The notes: generated by a model not told the origin, from the sequence alone. 64,000 bases of DNA from Muscardinus avellanarius (GCA_963383645.1 OY726569.1:25484054-25548053); one strand, 5' to 3'; shown: positions 43,986-53,657, numbered from the stretch's first letter. Numbers and translations: made by a program.

Positions 43986-44207
43986 TGAACTAGGCATGGT
44001 GGCGTACACTTGTAATCCCAGCATTTGGGAGGCTGAGACAGGAGGGTCAAGGTTCTCAGACAGCCTCAGCTACTTAGGCCCGCTGCAACTCAGTGAGATG
44101 CTGTTTCAAAATAAAGAATAAAAAAATAGGTCTGGGAGTGTATCTCAGAGGTAGAATGCCCCTGGGTTCCATCCCCTATACTGCAGAAAAGAAAAAGAAA
44201 AAAAAAA
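43986..44207 (+). mobile_element. B1-dID SINE, type D, nested
   Basis: Inserted in the ID start of the SINE at 43603, with a perfect 16-bp duplication AAAAAGGACTGGGGGT at 43970-43985 and 44208-44223. Confidence 0.95.
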
Positions 44208-44451
44208 AAAAAGGACTGGGGGTATACCTCAGAGGTACAATGCCCCTGGCTTCAATCCTCGCCCCTCCCACACACACAAAATAATTCTCCACATTACAGA
44301 TATCTAAAAAACAATTAGTATGAACTGGATTTTGATCTCTATTGAATGAAAATAATCTGAGGTTAGAGTCCTTTGAACAATCTCAGTTACTTACATTTTA
44401 ATAGGAATGCATTTATCTGAAAGATTTGATTTAATTAAAAGAGGGAAGGTT

Positions 44452-44637
44452 GTCAAGGCATGGTGGCACTGGCCTGTAATCCTAATCCCAGTATTTTAGA
44501 GGCTGAGATAAGAGGATAACAGGTTTGAGGTTAGCTGCAGCAACTTAGCAAGAGTCTGTTTAAAAATAAAAATACAGCTGGTGGTGTAGCTTGGATATAG
44601 AATGATCCTGGGTTTAATCCCCTACATCACAAAAAAA
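44452..44637 (+). mobile_element. B1-dID SINE, old
   Basis: Diverged copy from TCAAGGCATGGTGGCAC to AATCCCCTACATCACAAAA. Confidence 0.85.
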
Positions 44638-44745
44638 GGGAAGAATTAAAGGAAGAAGAAAAAGCACTAAAGAGAGAAAGAAGAAGGAAGGAAGAAAGGA
44701 AGGAAGGAGGAAAGAAGGAAGGAAGAAAAAGAAGAGATGGAGGGC
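44638..44745 (+). repeat. Polypurine (AAGG)n tract
   Basis: About 100 bp almost purely A and G (GGAAGAAAGGAAGGAAGG), grown from the tail of the SINE before it. Such mirror-like purine tracts can form triplex DNA. Confidence 0.9.
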
Positions 44746-45600
44746 GGCTGGCTAGCTAGGGATAGGGTTAGAAAAATAAATCAAATTAGAAGCAGGCACC
44801 TAAAGGACACATTTTATCCAGTTCAAAGTTTTGCCCAGGTAATGATGCAGCCAAGATTCAAGTCATGCTAGGAACCACCTGTTTCTGCTCAATTTCTGTT
44901 CACATGCTGAGAGTTCTCTCGCTTGGTGGCCTGCCGAATTCCTTGAAGACCACACTGACAGTAGCATTCCCCAGAGAAATGTGGGAAGGGGCCACCCCGG
45001 GGGGAAGAGCCATGAGACAGGTGAGCCCTGCCCGCGTAGAGGCCATAAAGCGTCCTCTACCCACCACCGCCACCCTCCTCCCCCCAGACGTCTAAGATGC
45101 TTACGGAAGAGAGAGCTAGGACTAGCTCCAGCGCACCTCCTTCTTGGATATGATCTTGAATTGAGGCTAAACAGTCAATGCAACAGTTGAAGTCTCTCAA
45201 CTGAAAAGACCGGGACGGAACATGCCCTCTAAGGCTCGGGAACCACCCAGGCCCACACGGCTCACTGCCAGCCTCTGGCTCCCACAAACAGCACAGAAAG
45301 TCACGGCACAGAACTAATGACCCCGCGAGCTGCCCCACACTTACCAATCAGTCTTTATTTCTTTTCCTTTGGGGGGAAAGGGTTGGGGGACAAGGAAAGC
45401 CTCAGGTAAATAAAGGAAGACACTAGTGGGATGGGGCGGGGGACCCAGAGAAGGAGGTGGGGAGGAGAAAGGGGAGATCTGATGATGGAAACTATTCAAA
45501 TGACCCTCTGTTCACACGCACTTGTGTTGATGTGAAGACCATCTATGGGGCTGGGGAACAGGGTGGGAACTGAAGAGAAACACAACAAACGCTGCAGGAA
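44746..45600. other. Unique intergenic sequence
   Basis: Moderately GC-rich around 44980-45330. Minus frame 45057-45347 has no domain. No gene recognised. Confidence 0.4.
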
Positions 45601-45669
45601 CGTTGCAGGCCACTCTGAGCCTCGCTGGGTGTGTGATATGTAATTACAATGCACCCATAAAAATAGACA
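45601..45669 (+). mobile_element. Possible L1 3' end
   Basis: GTGTGATATGTAATTACAAT and GCACCCATAAAAAT match the end of the L1 tail at 54440-54490. Confidence 0.5.
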
Positions 45670-45864
45670 GCCGGCGTGGTGGCGCACGCTTGTAATCCCC
45701 ACGCTTGGGAGGTGGAGACAAGAGGATCGCGCTGGTTCGTAAGCCAGCCTCGCTGGCTTAAGAGACCCTGTTTCCAAATTTAAAAAATACATAAAAATAT
45801 AGGTGTGGGAGTGTAGCCCGGAGGTAGAAGGGCTTCCAGGAACCCCAGTACCAAAATAAATAAA
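45670..45864 (+). mobile_element. B1-dID SINE, type A
   Basis: From GCCGGCGTGGTGGCGCACGC to GCTTCCAGGAACCCCAGTAC; tail runs into (GATA)n at 45865-45898. Confidence 0.93.
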
Positions 45865-46107
45865 TAGATAGATGATAGATAGATAGATAGATAGATAAAT
45901 TATTATCTATTTCTACTATTTCCCAATACTAAGCCAATTTCCCAATATTCGTTCCCAATACTCCAGCAAAACCAGGAAACAGAATTGGAAAGTAAGAGAT
46001 TTGGAAAGTACCTTAAAGGTTATCTAGTTGATAACCAGATATAGATGGAGAAACTAATGATTAAGACTTGATGCCATTCTCAGAATCAGGATTCTAGTCT
46101 CACTACA

Positions 46108-46198
46108 TGCTGAGGGGCTCGCAAGTTGCTAATGCTGGCCTCAAACCTGTGATCCTCCCGTGTCAGCCTCCCAGCTGTGCACCAGCATGCCTGGCTCT
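46108..46198 (-). mobile_element. B1-dID SINE fragment
   Basis: Inverted B1 head only (GGGGCTCGCAAGTTGC to CAGCATGCCTGGC). Confidence 0.7.
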
Positions 46199-46663
46199 GT
46201 CCACAGTCTGTAAGGGAAGTGCTTTCCGACCACTCAGGCTCCTGCTGGTCTCCTCCCTTTCCTTCGGGGCACAGGAATTGCTGCTGAACAGGAACAGAAG
46301 CAGTTTGAGTTGTGTACACCATCTTTAGAGAAGACCTTAAGATGTGACCCCAATTGCTTTTACAGCAGATCAGGGGCCGGGGCTGGGATTAGAGCAAAGT
46401 AAATGAGACATTTACTCCAGGTATCAAATTTAAGTGGGTACCCAAAACTCAGGAATCAAGATAAACAATATGTTAATGCAGCATTTAAAACTTTACGCAA
46501 TGTAATCTATCATGTACAAATATTAACAAGATCTGCCCTGCCCTAGCACAACCCATGTAACTCCCCTCACTCCAATCCCAGCCCCGTCAGTGTGGCTTTC
46601 TAAAATTTCTATAGTTTGTACATCAAGGATTTTTACATTTATTCTTATTTCAAAAAATAGAGA
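46199..46663. other. No feature recognised
   Basis: Unique intergenic sequence between SINEs. Confidence 0.4.
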
Positions 46664-47066
46664 GCCGGGTGTGGTGGCACATGCCTGTAATCCCAGTACT
46701 CAAGAGGCTGGGAGAAGAATAGCGCGGATTTGATGACAGCCTCCGCAACTTAGTGAGACCCCGTTTCAAAATGAAAAATAAGAAAAGCTAGCTGAGTGTG
46801 GTGGTGTGCGCTCGTAATCCCAGTATTTGGGAAGTTGAGACAGGAGGATCGCAGGTTCACGGGCAGCCTCGGTGCTTATTGAGGCCCTCTGCACCTTAGT
46901 GAGATCCTGCTTCAAAAATAAAGAATAAAAATTAGAGCTGAGGGTGTAGCTTGGAGGTAGAATCTCCCTGGGTCCAATTCCTGATAACATATAAAAATAA
47001 ATAAATAAAAGGCTTGGGTATAGTTCAGGAGTAGGATGTCCCAGGTTCAACCCAGAGTGCCCCCAA
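46664..47066 (+). mobile_element. B1-dID SINE split by another SINE
   Basis: B1 head 46664-46789 (GCCGGGTGTGGTGGCACATG) and ID part 47007-47066 (GGCTTGGGTATAGTTCAGG), with a plus-strand SINE between. Confidence 0.85.
46790..47006 (+). mobile_element. B1-dID SINE, nested
   Basis: From GCTGAGTGTGGTGGTGTGCG to CCCTGGGTCCAATTCC and an (AAAT)n tail. Confidence 0.9.
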
Positions 47067-47069
47067 AAC

Positions 47070-47216
47070 TATTTAATTGAAACGTTGTTAATCTAGACTA
47101 TTGCAGGTGGCCTCTTAAATTCTGCACCTGAAGCATGGTCTCACACACCGAGCCTATTACTCTCAGACTCCCTTAGATTCTTTCTGGGCTCTTATCAAAG
47201 ACTTTAAGATAAGGGG

Positions 47217-47257
<41 letters not shown>

Positions 47258-47500
47258 AGAAGGAAAGAAGCAAGCGCATGAAGAGTTTATTATTTAATTC
47301 AGTAAAGATTTGTTTATTGAAGCAGAATGAAGTGACCCCAACTCAGTAATACGGGAGGGATGAATTCATCTGCCCGTGGCCACCCATATCATCACGGCGT
47401 TACCCATGTCCACAGTCCAGGTCTGCCCGGGGACAGCCACCGGAGCTGCTGAGAGAGACGCGGGAGGGCTGCAGATGCAGGCGCGGGCGCTGCTCTCCGG
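47070..47500. other. RNASE12 3' flank
   Basis: Contains an A-rich tract (47220-47270, a SINE-like tail without a body). The first AATAAA-type signals after the stop were not assigned. Confidence 0.35.
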
Positions 47501-47941
47501 TCATTGCACATAGCCTTGAAATTGAACGGGCCCCAAATCATCGCAAGTGACCAGAACGAACCCCTCTGAGGGGGATGAAATTTGGTACCTGCAGGCAGGA
47601 TATCTGGTGCCTTCAATGAGTTGACAAACTGTAATTCTGAACTTTGTCTTACTCTGGAGGCAGAAGACAGTGGACCTGTTTTGGCATACCACCTCCTTGC
47701 CCGAAGAGCAAATGCTATTGATTTTTTGCGGCCTCTCGTGGATGAAGACATGCTCCTGTTTGCAGGTGTAGTCAGGCTTCCTGATGACTCTCTGTAGGAT
47801 CATGTGGTTGCAGTATCTTACAGGAACACCACTCTGGGGGTAGTCCACATGCAAGTGCTCTATGGATGACATCATGACATCCTCATCCAGCTCATTTTCC
47901 CAGAACAGAAGCACCAAATAGACGATCACCATTAGAATCAT
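47501..47941 (-). CDS. RNASE12: Ribonuclease A family member 12 (non-catalytic)
   Basis: An intact frame of 146 residues, close to human RNASE12 in length and sequence. A hydrophobic leader MILMVIVYLVLLFW (1-14) is followed by the RNase A-like domain. Eight cysteines (44, 60, 78, 86, 94, 106, 117, 133) keep the four-disulfide pattern. The signature block is CKQEHVF (60-66), so the lysine is kept. The segment that carries catalytic His119 in RNase A reads DDLGPVQFQGYV here, with no His, so the protein is probably not an active RNase. The frame is open 7 codons further upstream, but that codon is GTG; the first ATG is at 47941. The protein should be secreted or membrane-tethered by its leader. 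It lies on the same strand as RNASE11, in the human order. Confidence 0.95.
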   Translation of the reverse strand: MILMVIVYLVLLFWENELDEDVMMSSIEHLHVDYPQSGVPVRYCNHMILQRVIRKPDYTCKQEHVFIHERPQKINSICSSGKEVVCQNRSTVFCLQSKTKFRITVCQLIEGTRYPACRYQISSPSEGFVLVTCDDLGPVQFQGYVQ

Positions 47942-47985
47942 GAGGGGTATGAGTTCCTTCACATCTGTGGGTTTAACTCCTTTTA
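47942..47985 (-). promoter_or_regulatory. Possible 3' splice site ahead of the RNASE12 coding exon
   Basis: On the minus strand AAACCCACAG precedes ATGTGAAGG, so an acceptor could lie at 47965-47966. The ATG at that junction is out of frame with RNASE12 and followed at once by TGA. The pyrimidine tract is weak, so this is a suggestion based on the family's usual structure of a non-coding first exon. Confidence 0.35.
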
Positions 47986-48104
47986 GGTAAGGGAGACAGA
48001 AAGAAGCAGATGGTAGTCAGATTCCTCCCGCTTCGACCCCTGGCTACCCTCCATCCTTTCAGAATACTTTATTTCCTTCCCTCTGCTAATTAAAAATCGT
48101 GTTT

Positions 48105-48520
48105 GGCCAAGCATGGTGGTGCACGCCTGTAATCCCATTCCTTGGGAGGCTGAGATGGGAGGATCACAGATTTGAGGCCAGCCTCAGCAACTTAGCAAAA
48201 CCCTGTTTCAAAATTAAGAAAAGAAGCCAGGCATGGTGGCGCACACTTACAATCCCAGCATTTAGAAGGCTGAAACAGGAAGATCCGGGTTTGTGGACAG
48301 CCTCAGCTATTTAGTGAGGTCCTCTGCAACTTAGTGAGACTATGTTTCAAAATAAAGAATAAACAATAGGGCTGAGGTATAGCTCGGAGGTAGAAGTCGC
48401 TGAGTTCCATCCCTAGTACTGCAAAAATAAATAAATAAATAAATAAAATAAGAAAAAAGAAGCGAGGGGCTGGAGTGTAGCTTAGAGGTAGAACACTCCT
48501 GGGTTCAATCTCCAGTAACT
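48105..48520 (+). mobile_element. B1-dID SINE split by another SINE
   Basis: B1 head 48105-48225 and ID part 48463-48520 (GGGGCTGGAGTGTAGC), with an inner copy at 48226-48448. Lies about 160 bp upstream of RNASE12. Confidence 0.87.
48226..48448 (+). mobile_element. B1-dID SINE, type D, nested
   Basis: From GCCAGGCATGGTGGCGCACA to CCTAGTACTGC and an (AAAT)n tail; TAAGAAAAGAAG and TAAGAAAAAAGAAG flank it. Confidence 0.92.
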
Positions 48521-48526
48521 AAATAA

Positions 48527-48566
48527 TGATGATGATGATGGTGGTGGTGGTGGTGGTGGTGGTCGT
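48527..48566 (+). repeat. (GAT)n(GGT)n trinucleotide repeat
   Basis: GATGATGATGATGGTGGTGG continuing as GGT units into GTCGTCGTGG. Follows the SINE tail. Confidence 0.9.
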
Positions 48567-49505
48567 CGTGGTGATGTTGCCCTTGCAAGATCTAGCTGGA
48601 TCTTCCCAAGAAAAGCCCTTTCAGACTAGTTAGCACTCAGTTTAATGACTAATGGTTTTCTAATTATTCCCATTGTGTTTGTTCTTGACAGCAAGTACAT
48701 CTCCTTTTTCTCCCAGAGCCTGCAAAATACCCAACACAGAGCTAAGCAAACAGAAGGTGTTCGGAGGCACCATGCCAGGTTGTTTCTTTATACAGTTGCC
48801 GAATGACTTCCTTTCCCGCAGTTTTCTCACCCCTAATCCCACCCAACTCGCCAGCGCGCCATCAGCCGCGTGCCCATCCCTGCCCCAGCTCCTTCCCACT
48901 CCCTCGCTGGCGGGACCCTGCTTGGGTCTGCGCACGCGGCTCTCACCTGCCGGTTTCGCCTTTGCCCTCACGGGTAACATATCCTTTTGATCATGGATCT
49001 GCAGAAATCCTGAGTGTCGCGCTGTTCCCCGACAATAACTGAGAGGGAGCCAGTGGGTGTGGAGAAGGCTCAAGAGAAAAGAGCAGAAAGGGAGGGACCC
49101 ATCGAGCAGCGCGCTTGGGTGCCATTGGGAAGGAAGAGAAGTTACCCTCAGCGGGGCAGGTGGGGAAGGCAGAGCTGAAACCGGTTCTCTGAAGCAAGAG
49201 GGACTTTGGAAACATTTAGTGGAGTCCTGGTGTGTGCCAGCCACCATACTGCCAGTTGTCTACATTTTCAATCAGTTCTTACTGCAAATCCGTGAAGGAG
49301 CTATGATTTTCTTGTTGTTAAAGAAATAAGTTGCAGAAAAGTTAAGGTGGAGATGGAACATCGCAAGAGTAACAAGAGTCTCATCTCAGTGCTGAACGCC
49401 TGGATGCTAGTTCCAGCAAGCTTCGTTCCCAAATGATGGGACCGGGCAAAAGGAATTCTGTAGCATTAACATTAATCTTGATAAAGCCTGAGGCTTCTGA
49501 AGAGT
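48567..49505. other. Unique region with a 195-codon minus frame
   Basis: The minus strand is open from 49247 to 48660, but I recognise no domain, composition is GC-driven, and plus-strand frames are open too. Part near 48715-48760 resembles a MIR 3' end. Treated as non-coding. Confidence 0.35.
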
Positions 49506-49507
49506 AT

Positions 49508-49655
49508 AACAATAGTTTTCAAACTCTGATGAACATTGGAAACACCTGGGATTTAAAACAAAATGTTGGCTTCCACCCTGATTCATTCCACTTTAATTGA
49601 TATCGGGTGTAGCTTTGATTTGGGAGTGATCAAGAGAGCCCCAAGTGATTCGAGG
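49508..49655 (+). mobile_element. MER5-type hAT DNA transposon fragment
   Basis: AGTTTTCAAACTCTGATGAA followed by TTGGAAACACCTGGG and GGCTTCCACCCTGATTCATT matches MER5 order (subterminal, then centre). Non-autonomous, ancient. Confidence 0.6.
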
Positions 49656-49815
49656 ATGCAGGAAAATTTGGTAAAACACATTATTAGATACTTAGGGAGC
49701 CTTCATGGGAAATCAGTGGATGAGGGCTTAGAAAAAACACTCGCTCAGGCTACAGAGACAATAGACATTTTCCCATTGTTGCTCTCATCTCCCTGTAAAT
49801 TGATACAGGAATTTC

Positions 49816-49816
<1 letters not shown>

Positions 49817-49862
<46 letters not shown>

Positions 49863-49929
49863 GCTGGGAATTGAACCAAGAGCCTTATGCATGGTAGGCA
49901 AGCACTCTGCTACTGAGCCACACTCACCT
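49817..49929 (-). mobile_element. ID-type SINE with (GT)n tail
   Basis: After 22 GT units comes TTGAACCAAGAGCCTTATGC and ATGGTAGGCAAGCACTCTGC, the tRNA-Ala-like ID sequence in reverse with the GCATG...GCAAG loop intact. It has no B1 head and is a monomer, unlike every other young SINE here. Confidence 0.85.
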
Positions 49930-50071
49930 AAGGCCCTCTGATGAAAAGATAGCTATAAAATCTCCTCTGCACATCTGTGTCTTTCTAATTGGTAAGAAGT
50001 AAATCATTGTGGGGGGGAAATAGTTAAGGAAGAACAGAAAGTTCTGGGAAATGCCTCAAAGAATATGTCTC

Positions 50072-50112
50072 AGCCAGGTGAGGTGGTGCATGCCTATACA
50101 TCCCCAGTACAA
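50072..50112 (+). mobile_element. B1-dID SINE, head and tail only
   Basis: GCCAGGTGAGGTGGTGCATG joins directly to ATCCCCAGTAC; almost the entire element is deleted. Confidence 0.6.
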
Positions 50113-50122
50113 AGAGAACACA

Positions 50123-50123
<1 letters not shown>

Positions 50124-50164
<41 letters not shown>

Positions 50165-50249
50165 TACAAAGGGTTGAACCCAGGGGTATTCTACCTCCAA
50201 GCCATACCCCCAGTCTTATTTTATTTTTTATCTTAAAACAAGGTCTCAG
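50124..50249 (-). mobile_element. B1-dID SINE, ID part, with (GT)n
   Basis: (GT)n(GC)n tract 50125-50164, then GGGTTGAACCCAGGGGTATT to TCTTAAAACAAGGTCTCA; cut off by the next SINE. Confidence 0.8.
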
Positions 50250-50396
50250 CCAGGCATGGTGGCACACGCTTGTAATCCCGGAATTTGGGAGGCTGAGACA
50301 GGAGAATCACAGGTTCTCAGCCAGCCTCAGCTACTTAGTGAGGTCCTCCACACCTTAGTGAGACCCTGTTTCAAAATAAAGAATAAAAAATAGGAA

Positions 50397-50603
50397 GCCA
50401 GGTCTGTTGGCACATGCCTGTAATCCCAGCATTTGGGAGGCTAAAACAGGAGTATCACAGTTCACAGACAGCCTCAGCTACTTAGTGAGGCCCTTTGTGA
50501 CTCAGTGAGACCCTGTTTCAAAATAAAGAATAAAAATAGGGCTAGAAGTGTAACTTGGAGGTAAAATGCCCCTGAGTTCCATCCCCAGTACTTCAAAAAA
50601 TAA
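50397..50603 (+). mobile_element. B1-dID SINE, type D, nested
   Basis: From GCCAGGTCTGTTGGCACATG to CCATCCCCAGTACTTC with an A-rich tail. Confidence 0.92.
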
Positions 50604-50670
50604 AAAATAAATATAAAATAGAGCTGGGGGTGTAGCTCGAGGTAGAATGCCCCTGGGTTCCATCCCCAGT

Positions 50671-50713
<43 letters not shown>

Positions 50714-50715
50714 AC
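50671..50715 (+). repeat. (CA)n microsatellite
   Basis: About 22 CA units with one interruption, at the 3' end of the SINE. Confidence 0.95.
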
Positions 50716-50716
50716 T

Positions 50717-51129
50717 AAAAGTGTAACTTCAGACCATGAAAATGAGCAGCCAGAAGTTTATTGTTTCATTTCCAAAAATTTTCAGTCTGAGTGTCCTGTC
50801 AGGATTCAAGTTATCTTCTCTTGGATATGTGTTGCATAAGTCCCCAGAGATACACATACATAATTAACTTAATAAATATTCTAATTAACATCCTGTTGCA
50901 GAAATATTTCCATTGATTAGAGAGAAGTGTATCCAGGTACTGTAACGTGTTCATGATTTTCCACTAGTACTTTCATGTGGCCAGACTACAGATGCAATGC
51001 TGCTTATAGACAGGGAAGCGATCCCTACTGCAAAAGGCAACCCGACAAGGGTGACTACACCCGTCCCTATATTTCAGAGGATCACCCTCCACAGAGTTGA
51101 GACTGAGTCCAGAGGATAACTAGTGGTAG
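50717..51129. other. No feature recognised
   Basis: AT-rich intergenic sequence leading into an L1 fragment. Confidence 0.4.
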
Positions 51130-51430
51130 TATCCTGGAAGAAAATAGTTGTACTATCTAAAACCAACTAACAGTGGACATCAAGATCTATGGGACTCCCC
51201 CACATCAGCAATAAAAAGACAGAAAACCCCAAAGGAAAAAATTGGCAGAAACTTTGAAAAGCCATTTTCAGAAGATGAAGCCAGATTGGTAACAGCAATG
51301 CTCAGCTTCACTAGTAGTCAAGGAGATGGAGGCAAAAATAACAAAAAGACACCAGTGCATAACCATCAGATTATCAAAGGTTAGAAGATCAAACAATATC
51401 AAGTATTGATTTAAAAAAAATGTTATTGCT
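51130..51430 (+). mobile_element. L1 LINE fragment, ORF2 3'/UTR region
   Basis: GCCATTTTCAGAAGATGAAG, AGCTTCACTAGTAGTCAAGG and ACACCAGTGCATAACCATCA follow the order of L1 sequence near the end of ORF2. Decayed. Confidence 0.6.
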
Positions 51431-51770
51431 AGGCATGAAATACTACAAGTAATCTGGGAATATTTGGCGAAATTAAGAACAGGACTACCCTGAGACTTTG
51501 TGATCGTCCAAACAGAAAGTTGAGAGAAACAGAGGCAGAAATGAAGAATAAAAGAGAAAAACAGTAAAATCAGATAGATAAAAGGGATATGAGAATGTCA
51601 GTGCAGGGATTGCGAGACCCACCCCGCTCTGGAGGCGACCGATCCTGGCGGTGGCCTCAAGGTGCCGGCCGAGGAAGTGGACACCCACCCTGGGTTACTG
51701 CGGCCACCGTGCGCAGAGTCCACCCGTGCTGAGGCCATGCTGAGAGGCCATGGGATAAAAGAGATGTCCA

Positions 51771-51970
51771 AGCCGGGCGTGGTGGCACACGCTTGTAATC
51801 CCCGCGCTTGGGAGGCTGAGACAGGAGGATCACGTAGGTTCAAAGCCAGCCTCAGCTGCTTAGGGAGCTCTCAGCAACTTAGTGAGACCCTGTTTCCAAA
51901 TAAAGTATAAAAATAGGTCTGGGAGTATAGCCTGGAGGTAGAAAAGCCTCTGGATTCCACCCCCAGTACC

Positions 51971-51971
<1 letters not shown>
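51771..51971 (+). mobile_element. B1-dID SINE, type C
   Basis: GCCGGGCGTGGTGGCACACG to CCCCCAGTACC; followed by (AAAG)n to 52020; GTCCA flanks both sides. Confidence 0.94.

Positions 51972-52020
<49 letters not shown>
51972..52020 (+). repeat. (AAAG)n microsatellite
   Basis: Twelve GAAA/AAAG units forming the tail of the SINE. Confidence 0.95.
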
Positions 52021-52148
52021 TCCAGCTCCAGCGGTTTCAAGTCTCCTACAAGAAACTATGGGATTTCATGTACCAGAAATGAAGCCCGCCTCCCACGTAT
52101 GACTTCCGGGATCTCTACTACCGGCTCAGTTTAAGCCTCCTAGCAGAG

Positions 52149-52333
52149 CCGGGTGTGGTGGCGCACGCTTCGAAGCCAGCCTCAGCTACTTAGTGAGGCT
52201 CTCAGCAACTTAGTGAGACCCTGTTTCCAAGTAAAATATAAAATGGGTCTGGGAGTATAGCCCGGAGGTAGAAAACCTCTGGGTTCCACCCCCAGTACCA
52301 CCAAAAAAAAAAAAAAAAAAAAAGAAAGGCTTG
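52149..52333 (+). mobile_element. B1-dID SINE, type C, internally deleted
   Basis: The head GGCGCACGCTT jumps to CGAAGCCAGCC, losing about 45 bp. TAGCAGAG lies at 52141-52148 and 52334-52341. Confidence 0.93.
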
Positions 52334-52822
52334 TAGCAGAGCGTATTTCCCAAGAAAAGGGCCACAAACACTTCCTATTGACAACCAAGAAGCCTCCTCT
52401 GCGCCCTTTCCTGTGAGCGCGGCTGGGCTCCTGGGCTGGCTCCCCATCCTCCAGCATGGCGGAAGTGATCCCAGATGGCTTCTGAGGCCAGGTGTTCCAC
52501 CTGGGGGCAGCTCTTTGGGGACATTTACTCTGAAAACCAGTTTTCATTGCTGGCTTCATGCCCAGTTTGACCTCATCGAAGCTGCCCCAAAGGGAGACCA
52601 CAAGGGCAGGGAGAGGCCAAGGCACTCTGCAGCTGTGTAGGTCCCTAAGGCTGGAGCCTTCTCAGCCCCCAGTGTCAGACAGGTGAGCGAAGAGGCATGC
52701 GGGGTGCCCAGCTCCAGCCGCCATGTTCCTACAAGTGCTCAGGCAAGAGCTGCCTCCCTCTCAGAGTGGACAAGAGCACAGTCCACTCTCAGATTCAGGA
52801 CAAAAATAAATGGGTGTTACTA

Positions 52823-52824
<2 letters not shown>

Positions 52825-52867
<43 letters not shown>

Positions 52868-53032
52868 TTAGAATGAACCCAGTAGCACTCTACCTCTGAG
52901 CTACACTACACCCCTAGATCTGTTTTATTTTTTTTTTTTATTCTGAAACAGGGTCTCATTAAGTAGCTGAGACTGGCCTCAAACCTGCCATCCCAAGGAC
53001 TGGGATTACAGGTGTGCGCCACCACACCTGGC
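52825..53032 (-). mobile_element. B1-dID SINE with (GT)n tail
   Basis: Inverted; (GT)n 52826-52863; ends CCACACCTGGC. The middle is shortened. Confidence 0.88.
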
Positions 53033-53214
53033 TTCATCCCTCCATCTTCATTTTACTTGTCCTGTGAACAAATAAAGTCGCCTCCCGAGCATCCATTTGC
53101 TTCAAAAGTCAGTGCAATGTTGTGAATATTGTCAATAGCAATATTTTGCCACCTAGCAGATGGCAAATCTTGTTCCACAAGCTTGGACAAGAGAATTTAC
53201 ATCACTTTATTGCT

Positions 53215-53427
53215 CCTCTTTTTTTTTTGCAGGTCTGGAGATGGAACCCAGGGACAGTCTACCTCCAAGCTATAGCCCCTGCCCTATTTTTTATTCTTTA
53301 TTTTGAGACAGAGTCTCATGAGTTGCGGAGGGCCTCACTAAGTAGCTGAGGCTGTCCTCGAACTGTGCTCCTCCTGTCTCAGCCTCCCGAATGCTGAGAT
53401 TACAAGCATGCGCCACCACGCCCAGCT
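53215..53427 (-). mobile_element. B1-dID SINE, type B
   Basis: Inverted; perfect duplication ACTTTATTGCT at 53204-53214 and 53428-53438. Confidence 0.95.
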
Positions 53428-53657
53428 ACTTTATTGCTATTTTATTATGGGAAAACCAATTCTGAGTCTTCTGTCCTACTAAGCTGGAGAGAATTTCACC
53501 TTGTGTCATTATTAATGTTTCCTCTGCCTCCCCAGCTGGGGAACCTGAAAAGTATACTGTCCTTGTCCCTCCTTTTCACTGTGGGACATGTGTTGGCCAA
53601 CAGTAGTAACTAAGGAACAGACATTTTCATTTGCATCTCTTATAAAAACTCCTGGGA

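Larger units (their letters stand above)
43603..44285 (+). mobile_element. B1-dID SINE broken by two later SINEs
   Basis: Pieces at 43603-43726 (B1 head), 43947-43985 (centre, TTTCAAATTTTTTAAAAATA) and 44208-44285 (ID part ending in ACACACAC) read as one copy once the two insertions are removed. Confidence 0.85.
50250..50716 (+). mobile_element. B1-dID SINE split by another SINE
   Basis: B1 part 50250-50396 and ID part 50604-50716 (GAGCTGGGGGTGTAGCTCG) ending in (CA)n. Confidence 0.88.
51600..52822 (+). pseudogene. Probable processed pseudogene, parent unknown
   Basis: GC-rich, exon-like sequence in three pieces (51600-51770, 52021-52148, 52334-52822) separated by two SINE insertions, ending in an AATAAA (52805-52810). 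Joined across the SINEs, one frame contains stretches such as RFQVSYKKLWDFMYQK and YDFRDLYYRLSLSLLAE, but stops and shifts follow. I cannot name the parent. No poly-A is left, as a SINE follows. It could instead be unique sequence. Confidence 0.35.

Noticed and set aside
47582..47797. 71-codon plus-strand frame
   Set aside because: Antisense shadow of RNASE12.
47962..47964. Upstream start for RNASE12 giving 153 residues
   Set aside because: The codon in frame is GTG, and the overlapping ATG is out of frame and followed by TGA.
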